From Saccoglossus kowalevskii (taxonomy: Eukaryota > Hemichordata > Enteropneusta > Harrimaniidae), in NCBI RefSeq assembly GCF_000003605.2, contig NW_003144288.1, positions 372,924 to 432,614 of the forward strand: 59,691 bases of DNA, read 5' to 3'. The notes beneath the pieces are model-generated. The model saw nothing but the letters and a program-made list of their open reading frames with translations. It had not been told where the DNA came from and did no database searches. This document shows, piece by piece, positions 13,001 through 25,000 of this stretch (within the stretch, counting starts at the first letter, position 1; every line of letters begins with the position of its first letter). The translations under genes and the position numbers were made by a program.

Positions 13001-16000
13001 AATATTTTCGTTTTTTAACTCCACTGTCATTTGAGTTGCTCTGGCAGGTAGAGCATTATGAGTAGTTTGTCCATCCATCTTACATTGTCCGCTGTTGCAA
13101 TTTTTACATCTTCCAAAGCATCAGTGACTTTGATAACAGGCACCTCGGGTGATTCTTTCTCGTATTCACATCCATATAGTGTTGATATCCATCATTAACA
13201 ATCAATTATTGAATTTGGTTTTGTATTTTGATCTTAATGCTTCCATGTTTACAGAACTGTCTCTTTGTGGAGAGTTATTGAGTTTCATGAATAGTACTAA
13301 AACAACAGAGCTATTTTGATTAGCATATGATTATTCAATAACACATTGCCATACCGCTATGCAAATTAGTTTCTACATTGTCAACAGCATGGTTGTTAAA
13401 GTGCTAACTGTAATTAATCCAGCAGATTTTGTATCAGTACACCATCCATCACCCATATACTCATGTAACGTTGTATCAAATTTATGTAAATCTTGACAGA
13501 ATTAGTTACAAATGTTTGGTTTCATTGGCAGGTCGGTAAGAATCCCATGCAAACTGCTGGTTGCTATGGCATCGTGAAAGCAGTTAAAGAAAACGCAAAC
13601 ACAGCAATAGAACAACTAGATTTTTCAGTAAGTATAACCAGAGTGTTGCTTCAATAGACCAAAATGAAATAATTCCTGTTTTCTACCTTGGTATTGTAAA
13701 CTAAATGAAAATATGTACAGGTACTCACCAGATATTTCCTATATTTGTGTTTTCTAGCCAGTGCATTGTGGGAGAGTATAATGATGACATTATATCTCAA
13801 TAGACATTGGGAATCGTATTTTGTTCAGTTCATATCATGTTTTCTGTCATGATTAGTTACTAAATGAAGTGAAAATCCATTATTGCAAGATTTTGGACTC
13901 TCATTTCTCCATAATAATCACTTACTGTAAACATATTAATGTTCACTGGAGATTTAATTCACTATGTTATTATGATATTATGAGCGTACTTACTGGGCTA
14001 TAATTAAATAGATATTTCATTGATTTCATTGAAACAATTTATTGTATGATAATTTTACCTGCTCACATGCATTTTAAATTGAGGATTTCACTTTTTCAGG
14101 GAAATAATGAAATTAAAATTCAGAGAATTAGTAATTAATGAGTTTACAATACTTATATTTCACTATGTAGAAAGTATTAATGTTTTAATCTGTGTTCAAA
14201 ATTTGATGAATTTATGTTTTTTGTTTTTTTTTGCAGGACATTCAAGTGAACAAGGACTTTGATGAGCTATTCATGCAATTGAAAGAAGTGCGTCCCGATA
14301 TCAAAGTTAAACATGGTGGCTCCGAAGAGGAGAAAAAGAAGAAAGCAAAAGTTAATCCCATGCAGAAACTGCAGAAATATATACAGAAGAACAACCTGAG
14401 ACTGGTGGATTTCTTTAACAAGTTTGACAAGGATGGCAGTATGAGCGTGTCATATGAAGAATTTAGGGAAGGCCTTGAGGTATGGAGGAATAGATTATTT
14501 TCTGTTCACTGTAAGATCCAGTATTATCTGTGAAATCGAACGTAAAAACAGGACAAACAAAGGATCATAGCTCTTAATTGACGTGAAACATGTCATGGGA
14601 GTTGGAAAGCACAGGAATATTTTTGGTGTATTTCCACGATTAATGATGTGCTACCGGTAAGGGTATCTCAATGCAATAAATATTCTACTCCCAAAGACTG
14701 ACATTTTAGCATTGAGCTATAAAAAAAGCAAATTGAATTTTAAAATCAAATCGTTTGATTTTTGCTGCAGGTATGCAGTTCGCACCTTTCACATGGTATC
14801 TCGCAGTGAACGGAAAAAGATTGTCACTTATTTAACTCTAAAATGTTTTTTAGCATAATGATTATAGTTATAAATATTTTTGATTTTGTGAGAATGAGAT
14901 CATATGTACATTACTGTGATTTGCAGTCAAGGTTAATAGCATTATTACCAAAAACATATTTCCAGTATTTACTCTATTAATTGAGTATGCACTTATGTAA
15001 ATGGCAGAGCTGTATCTATAGTCATAAATAGGTTATATTTTAATAATTCAGTATTCAATAAATGCAACATGTGCTTTTTTTGGAGATGAGCTACTAGGCC
15101 TTATATATCGTGGCATGTACATGTACATTTATTACTACAAATTTAAGATTTATTCAATAATTCTAATTTTTACTCTAATAATTATTACAATCAACAAATG
15201 ACATTCTGCTATCTTCTCAGGAAACTGGTATTGATATGTCAGGTGAAGAAGTAGAAATGTTAATTGCTGAACTTGACAGGGATGGAGATGGTGACATCAA
15301 CTACAGGTATGTATCAGGTTCACATATCACTACTTATACTGGTGAGGGTTTAAGGAGTACCGTAACACATTAAACCAAGTCTCGTTCATTTTCAGATTCT
15401 AACAAGTTTTTTCTCAGCAGCCCAAGATGTTTTTAGTTTTCAGGAGGATTCATCTCTTTCCTGAAACTGAGAAACCAGTAATACTCATAGACTGGAGAGA
15501 AGTAATCGTAGTTTTTTACGATATTAACAATCTATGAGTATATCATGGATGGGGTGAGAAGGATCCAAATATCGATAAACGTAGTAACTGCACAAATATA
15601 AGTAATTTAAGTTATAACATGCTTTCATCATCTTTTCACATTTGTATGTATGCAAATACAAAAATGCTGTAATTCAGAATTTAGAACTATTTGCTGAGAT
15701 TATTATTATGATTGGACAAAAATCACTGCCAGTAAAGCCAAATAATATTTCTTTGAAAGATGCAGACCTTACAACGTTTTTTTTTTCAACATCTGAGAAC
15801 CCAAAACAAATTTTGTTTCCTTAGATCAATAAAAGAAGTTCCTAGGGTGTTTGAAAAATTATGTTATGATGTGGTTGTAATTCACAAGTTAATTTAACGA
15901 TATTGAGGTCTCGTTAATACAACGAATTAAAGATGGTGAATAGCATTGAAAATATGTAGTACACATTGTAAACACTTATTATAAAGTCCTATTCTTATTC

Positions 16001-19000
16001 ACAGAAATTACTAAAATTGAATAAATGTGTAATTTATGATTAATGTAATTGAACGGAACAGTAAACCGCTTTTTTGACAAAATTTTGTGAAAATCGCTAT
16101 GAGCTTGTGTCTTTAGAACCCAAGTTTATAACGCTACGAAATTTCATAATTTTTACCGACTTGCAAAATTCACAAAAGTTTGTCTCAAGATTTAAGTGGT
16201 TTAGGCATAATGTTTTGACTGTCGACAATAGACCGTAAGATACGAATGATCACCGAAATCTCATTAAGAGTACCTTCACCGTTTTCCCGATCGAGGTCTC
16301 ATCTATGTATCGATGTAAACCGGTATTTAGAACACAGGATACAAGTGAAAGGAACATAGTAGCCAGGTGGCTCTTTCGCTCTCAATGAGATATCTGTAGC
16401 CATTCACGTCTAAGGTCAATTATATTGCATTCCTGCATGACATAGATTCACTATGTAAATGACTTCACTAGCCAATCACATAAGTCATATTCACCATCCC
16501 ATAATGTCTTCACTTTTTTTTTTTTTAGCCAAATGCAATTGCATCCCAGTGTGTTAGCTAGCTTCACGGTGTAGACACATTACTCCTGCAACATCCCACA
16601 ATGCAATGCAATTTCATTCCTGTGTGATAGCTTTTACTTTGTAGGCACCTCACCAGTCAATTGCATTATCCCATGTTTTCCCACAATGCAATGGCATCCC
16701 TGTGTGATAAATTTCATTTGCCACTCTCAACATCCTGTAATATTATATGGCACCGTAATTTTCATGGCCCTTGTAATAGACATTTTTTTTCACTTGAATA
16801 CAATCACATTACATCACCACCATCATACATTGCATGTTGCATGTCTTGAAGCTTTCTACCTGCTTGTCCACTAACTATTGAAATTCTGATGCTTGTCAGC
16901 AGTCTGTACCATATTTACTGATTTACAAAACTACATTGGGACACACCTTTCATAACACTATTTTAAAGTTTAATAATTGAAAAGGTGACTAGATCAATTA
17001 TGTAAAATGACTAGATCTTTTTTCATGTGACTACGTCATTTATGTCAGGTGACTAGATCATTTATGTCAGGTGACTAGATCAATTATGTAAAATGACTAG
17101 ATCTTTTGTCACATGACTATGTCATTTGTCAGGTGACTATGTCATTTATGTCAGGTGACTAGATCATTTGTCAGGTGACTAGATGGATTTATGTCATGTT
17201 AAAACAGCAACAGCAAAATCAAAATTTGTATTTTCTAATCACTCGTCAGAAAATTTGGTATGACTGCATATTTGCATCCAAGCTCATACTTGTAACAGAG
17301 AAAACATGATATAACTGCATGCTTGCATTTTGGCTTTTTGTGTGCATCTTATTGCATAATTAAGGGACGACGTCTAAAGATCGATGTTGGATAAAAAACT
17401 TATTTCCTTTAGTTTGGGGGTGGGGGGTTTTGACCTCAAAAAGTTTCCATCCTACAAAAAGATTTTATTTTTTAATGAAGTCAAAAAATCTTGGAGTATT
17501 TGTAGTTCTATCCAATCATGGACAGAAATAACCGAAAAGGGAAAAAAAACAGAAAATTGGTTTGGTTCGAGTGTAAATCTGTGCGTCAAATGAGGTGCAT
17601 TTGTAAACTCTTTTTACACCCACCCGACAACCAACTGCTATGCCATACTACTGTCCGATTATCATGACCAATATTTATCAATTAAGTTTCAGTGGGGGGT
17701 AGGGGGGGGGGGGGTTTGGAAAAAAACTAAAGGAATTAAGTTTTTTATCCGACATCGATCTTTTGACGTTGTCCCTAACATAGTTGGCTTCATGATGGTA
17801 AGAAAACTTCTTCTAGGTTATCAGGGAAATTAGAAGTAGTTGTGGTGTTGGACTGTCAAAGTTCTGGTAAAATAATAACTTACTGCTACTCATGTCATCA
17901 TGCCTAATTATTAACAGACCATTCTATTTTACTGGTAGTAATCTAATTCTTTTCCCATATAGCTCAATGGTGCAGCCTTTGTTCATAACACTTATGCGCA
18001 TACTTATATAATTCCTGCCATGCTGTAACTTTAAGGCATATATACATATTAACATAACTATCATCTTTCATCAACAGAAATTTCCACTTACAATTATTGG
18101 TGCAAATTTTGTCATTTTTCTAGAAGTTGAACAATATAATTTATAAAATAGTGACTGATTTTGCACTAATTTCTGGACTGAGAATGTCTGGTAGTTGATT
18201 GTTCTAACTTCAATGTTTACTTATTACATTACTGCATCTTCAATAGCTGGAAAGCTGTGTTGTCTACATTTCTATACAAAACACAGAAATATGATCCATC
18301 TTAAAAATATTTATTTGGATTTCAAGTAGTAAGTCAAAGTCAAATATGGCAGTTCAACTGTTCATCCATCAGACTGTGTTTGTTACGATTGCGTCAGTTG
18401 AATAATATTAAATCATTGTTCAAAAAAAATCAACCGTCCTGTTCTTTGGTCTTGATCTGGGACACCTATAAGTGCTCTCTGATGAACTTTCTCAGCCTTG
18501 AATCTATCATTTTACTTTCTGTCTGAACGAATAGTTATTGCTAATAATTTGTCTTTTGCAATTAACTCTGTGACTTGACATGTTTTGTACTTGATTAGTT
18601 TCTAAAATTTGACATCACAGCTTTTCACAAATGTTACAAACATATCATTGCTCATATCAACGCTATAATTTCACAGTCTTCAACATCCCTCCTTCTCCCA
18701 CTGTTTATGTGTCACCTTTTATCTGCCTCTATCTGCTTCCAAAGCAAGCATTCTGAGCATTCACATTGACATTCAACAAACACAGATTTTACAGTGAGAG
18801 GAAATCTCAAATTTCGCACAGATTTGTCATTCTCAATTTGGCTAACCACCCTAGCTACTGAAGCTGTTTTCTATTTCGAGAAACAGAACCTACCGGGTAT
18901 CCCTATACGCATTGGAAAATGCAAAAATGTGCATCAATTCGTCAGTTGGAGAAATATTATTGCAAATTGATTCTAATAATTTTGATAACATCTAGCACAC

Positions 19001-22000
19001 TGACAAATTTATAAACCAAATTTTATGTTTGAGTATCTTCTCCCCAATATCATGAATGAAAAGAACTAAATGACACACATCTTTCATCATCTTACTGACA
19101 TCAATATATTACATCATGTCTATTTCATTGTCCATTATTTTTCTATTTTTTTTTGTCCTGATTCTCAATATAGTCCACCGTTATCAAGTACTAATTGTGT
19201 GTTATTTTTATGTTAATTTCTCCTTTCTACCCCCTTATAATAACGTGCACGACGCTACAACAGACTTATTACACTGCGGTTGGTATGTATAGCAATCCCA
19301 CCTTCCCCTGATTAGATGGACACTCATAGTAGTAGTACGCTTAGATACCATTGCACAATGTTATATATCTTTTACACTCCAATAAGCTTAAAAGTGGTGG
19401 GTTGCTAAATGGTGTTTTTATCTCAAGCATAGTTTGAAATGTCAGTCCTGCAGCTGAATTGGTGATTGCCGAACCTGAGGGCATTATCATTATCCATATT
19501 GCCCTGTAACTTATAAAATATTCATTTGCATATATTGGTATCGATATTATCATAGTCTCCAGGATAAAGACCACAAATTTGTGTTGATCCTGAGGGCATT
19601 ATCATCAAAATGCTGCTCTGTGAGTCGTACATCATTTGCATAATGCTATTAATTTTGGTTAAAACCCCCAGGGCGATATCCAGAATAATGACCTCAGGTT
19701 GCTTTCTATCCAGTGTATAATATTGATGTTTACAGTAGAGTAGTATATTGCATGTGACTGCTGCTAGATTTCAATAATGCATGTTAGAGCACTTAGTACA
19801 TATAGTTGTGTGTAAAAGTAATATGTATATATACATGTAATGGTGTTTTTAGGGGTAAGTATCGATATCAACTAATTGGTCCATGGTTGTGCTGATATAC
19901 CATTACATGATAACAATATGTGTAATATATATTTAAATGCTGTTGGTGCTTGTTTGATGCAAACACAAAAGTTGCATGTATTAAAAGACAGTGGTCGTCG
20001 TACCGCATTGTGTTCAATATTATATCCCATGCGATGTACTCAACGCATGAGAAATATATTATTTACTCGAAATTTGAACCCAAGCTGTACGGCGATCACT
20101 GCTTTTCAATTTATTTAACTTGTCTGAACCAATCCAGGAATAATTAAAAACTTTTGAAACAAAACTGAAAAAGTTGAAACAGTCGTGGTTCTTCAAGTGA
20201 TACCAATTTCAGAAATTTTGTTTTCTTAGTGTATGTCATTCCTGGATTGGCCAGTTTTGATGCATTTTTTTTTTTTAAATGATGTTGATGCTCATTAATA
20301 CACTTCTTACACAAACAAATAACTAAATCAATATCATTACTGTAGTAATGATATTGTAGACTAACTTTAATTAGACATACATGTATTTTAGAGAATAATC
20401 ATCCCCTATGCTGAAAAGAACATAAAACTATTGACAATAAAGCACGAAATGTCAGCACCGGTAAAATGATTTTTTTTTTCCTTACAGAGGTGATGTAAGT
20501 TAGGGCAATCTCCACAGTACTATATAATCAGTACTCCCAGTATATAATCACTAGTTTTGTGGGTACATGGGAGAGTAAACTTAATTAATATTAAGATGTC
20601 ACGCATAGGGGGTTTCAATGGAATCTTGGTGTAGCGAAGCATTGGTATCGCACATAGGGGTTTTTAATGGGATCTTTTGTAGCAAAGCATCGGTATCGCA
20701 CAGAGGGTTTTTGTAGCAAACATAGGGGGTTTCAGTGGGATCTTGGTGAAGCAAATTATTGTTGTTGCACATAGGGGGTTTCAATGGAATCTCGGTGTAG
20801 CAAAACATGAATGTTGAACATAAGGGATTTCAGTGGGATCTTGGTGTAGTACATCATTGATTGAGAACACTGGGGGTTTCCATGGGATCTTGGTGTACCA
20901 AAGCATTGATTAGGTACATTGGGGGTTTCCATGGGATCTTGGTGTACCAACGCATTGATTAGGTACATTGGGGGTTTCCATGGGATCTTGGTGTACCAAA
21001 GCATTGATTGGGTTCATTGGGGGTTTCCATGGAATCTTGGTGTACCAAAGCATTAATTGGGTACATTGGGAGTTTCCATGGGATCTTGGTGTACCAAAGC
21101 ATTGATTAGCTACATTGGGGGTTTCCATGGGATCTTGGTGTTGTAAATCATTGATTGGGTACATTGGGGGTTTCCATGAGATCTTGGTGTAGTAAATCAT
21201 TGTTTGGGTACATTGGGGGTTTCCATGGGATCTTGGTGTACCAAAGCATCGATGTTGTAGTCTTTGGGCATATAGGTCATTTCACCTCCACAATTGAGAT
21301 ACCATACACACCATGTAGTTTTATTGACACACACATATGCATGTACATGTAGCATCATTTGCCAAACCCTTATATTGAGAAATGTTGTCTTGACAGAAAT
21401 CATCCCCTTATTCTTCTTATTATAAAAATGTAAAATCACTGATGTTAAAATATGTTGTAATCATCGCATTCTTTTCAGCCCATTTTATAGTCTTTTTATT
21501 TTTGATGTTACCGTATTTTCTGAAGTACTGCTCTGCCGAAAAAAGTACAAGTTGCAACTTTTAATCTTAACTCATTCATTCATTTGCTACTGATAGACGA
21601 AATAACGGTAGCCATATCTTGCATGTAATCTATATAATCTGTAATTACCCTTGACTTGCACATGTAGTGATTACCGTATAATTGCATGCTATCTTTCTGT
21701 TACAGAATGATATATATTAGGAACAAAATAAATCCCAGAGACTTTGTAATGGCAAGTGTTTTTTTGAAATTCAAACCAAAATGCTAGTATAAAAAGTGAA
21801 TTTGATTTGTAGGTTTACAGCAATTTAGGTGCACATTTTGTTCTATTTCGTATCATTCCATCTAATATGGTGGCCTGAAAATATTGAAGCAGTCATTTTC
21901 ACACCTACTGTTGAGATTGATTTTGTGCCTATTTTTCAAAAATTTTTAATCTCAAGAATAAATAAAAAATGCAGCAAATATTGACCAACATATGATCAGT

Positions 22001-25000
22001 TATAAAATATTTTTCATACAGTACAGACAAAAACAGAAAAAAAAACCAAAGATCTGATCACCAGAGTTAAACTCACAGTGATACATTAAACTTCATCACC
22101 TTGCTGTTACAAAGTCTAGTCTATTCCTGTGCATGTTCCTCACTGAAAGTACCGTAGAATATATTGCATCCTTTCAATTCGCACACCAGTAGTAGTATGA
22201 CCAGGACAACGTAACCTTCGAATATGCTGCGTCTTCAGAACATTTCATCCTGGTTATCCTATATAGTAACTTATCACGTTCCCTTTTCTTTCCTTCCATT
22301 TTCCAAATCAGTGAAATTTTTTTATGTTATGGCAGCCAGGTAAGGTAGTCTGTGCTGTGACATCTGTAATTTTCTCCTATAACCAGTTATGTCTGTTATA
22401 AAAACTAACAATATATAAGCACAGGTTTTGAGTTATTGGTGGGTATATCCGGTATAACTAGGTTTGAGTTGGATAATAAATGCACACATTCACACAGCTC
22501 TACGCACACTTGGGAATCATTCTACATTTGTAGTGTCGTCACTCTTATGGTGTTCGTGTGAAGGTTTCCACACACTTGGGGTAAACTCGCTTTTAAAATG
22601 TTTTTTGTCAAGACAGTGTTTCATTATTAATGTTGACATTTTATCATACATACATACATCCATCCATTTATCATGTGTTTCTTGCCTCAATAATACTTCG
22701 AAGGAGATGGGAACTGACAGGGATTCACTCTTCAGAATAGATGTATGGACCATATAACATGATCATATCTTCATTGAGACATTGAATCATTATCATTGTA
22801 TGCCTTGCCTCATTGTGTCTTGCTGTATTTATCTTGTGTGTGGCCATAGCATGTTGGTCAATACCTTTATCTCATGTTTTTTTGTGTGTGTTTCACTGCT
22901 ATCGTTTTTTGCATGCTGATCTGATCTCATCTTTATGTATCTCTCACTTCATCATGCCAATTTCAGTGAATTATACCTGGGCTATGTCAAGGAAAAGGTG
23001 GGTGCAAACAAATCACTAACCTAAGGGGTTCACAGCATTTATTTTTTCACTGAGCCTAAATGGCCTTTAGTGACAAAAATTACCAACTTGTGGATAGACT
23101 GTGAATACCCCAGCACCTAGGGAAATCGCAATGAAAGCTTTACTAACCTAAGGGGTCCTTACACTAATTAATAAATCACCTTTAGGTACACCATTAATTA
23201 CTGTATGTTCAAACCACCTATAATTGATGAGCTAATATCTACAAAGCATGTATGCTATAAGGTTTAAAAATGGCGGCTCAACATGATTTCGCCTGTTGCA
23301 TCAACTCTGTTGTTTTCTGAACATCAAAGTTTATACATTTTGGTGTAAAAGCAGACATGTTGCATTTTCTGAACTAGGGAATTTATCAGTAGACAAAAAA
23401 AAAAAATAATTGAAATGTTTAAATGTAGCATGTCTATGAATACTGTAATGTGAAGCAGTGTTGGTGCATTTAGAATGGTGAACAGGTGCCAATGCCATCA
23501 TTCACGTCACGTGTGGATAAATGCACTTATACTGTTTAAAGTCCGTCACCACTCCAGCCAAAAACCGCACACACCTTACAAATGTCAAAACCGCACTACT
23601 AACGTCACATTTCTTTTTTTCCCCTTAATCACATCCAGGCTGCTTACAACAACAAGCCTGATAAGGCATGTCGTGTTTATCTTTTTCCCTCCTTTACCTT
23701 CTGTACCTCTTATAAGATCCAAACTCCTTTTCCCTTAATTTCCTGTAAACATATTGGGTAAACTGTAAATACAATGAACACCATTGGACGTGGTGTTCCG
23801 CAGAATATATATAAAACCTCCAGTGTAGATGTGACTTATTACAATGCTTTTAAAATCCAGTTTAACAAATTTTAATTTTTATGCTTGTAATTTCCTGTCT
23901 GTATATTAATTGGTGGCTAAGCATTGTTGCTATAGATGCCAGTAATTGTACCTATACCTATGTAACAGTAATAGTGGTGTAATATATCCTAAATACGTTA
24001 ATGTATAGTAGTGAACCCCTAGCACACTAGTTTTAAATTCCCAGGTTAACTGCCGTTGTTGCAGCTGCTTATTTGTGTAAAAAACGTGATATGTTGCAGT
24101 GAAGCTTTGTTAAATTTAATGTAGTGTATTGATGATGTGAATGGCGTATTGGTCTTGAAGATGTCCTAACAACCTGCTAATTAAGTATCGATCCATACTT
24201 TAAAGTTCTATCAAACATGCAAAATGATTCGCAATGCATAATTTGTTCATGTCGTGTACAAAATATATGCTGTCATGTGATGAAATGTTTTAAACCAGCT
24301 GAAGTAACAACTGGGTAAGAAGTGGGGGACAACCATACTAATGACAACTTAGGGAGTCTAAGACACCAGCCTATCTAGCTTGGTGGCTATAGACAACGGA
24401 TAAATATTGAATACATATTGACTGATCATGAGATCGATAGCATATATCTATTTATCTCAAGGGATTTTGAGTAACCCACAATGCAGTGTTAATTTCCATA
24501 GCCTACGGACATAAGTTGCGCTCCGAGTGACTCAAAATGATGAGGGATAAATAAATGTACTTTATTGCCTAGATAATAACAGTCAATATGTGTTTTATAG
24601 CACGCCGCATTCATGCGCACACAAGCAATGATACACGCTAGTCAGATAAATACAAATTATTTAAAAAGTTTGATTGAAAACACGCAAAGCAACATGCGTT
24701 TCCAATATGTGTAATATTAATATGCGCATATATTTAAGAAAATCTTGTATCAATATAGTCAACTACAGCAATCGATTTCATGTAAACCTGTGTAGAAACT
24801 GTGGATGTATAAACATGGCTTATTCAGAGATATGGACAAAAATGCAAAATATGGAAACTCATAATCTACTTTTTAAAATGCCACCGTTTTGGAAAATCTT
24901 GTCAACGCATTCACAACACATCACTGGTTGGTAGTTGAAAGTACTATCTTCCTGCACGAGATATTGCAAAAATGTTTATTTCCATGTGACTGCGTATTGT

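Noticed and set aside
20488-20503. AGGTGAT|GTAAGTTAG as the real last exon of the LRRC74-like gene
   Set aside because: It would put Arg-Gly at EF-hand positions 11-12, losing the Ca2+-binding Glu; exon 13 fits the family better.
20599-21439. Long - strand frames across 20.6-21.4 kb as a repeat protein gene
   Set aside because: They change frame with every 49-bp unit and have no flanking exon structure; explained by the minisatellite.
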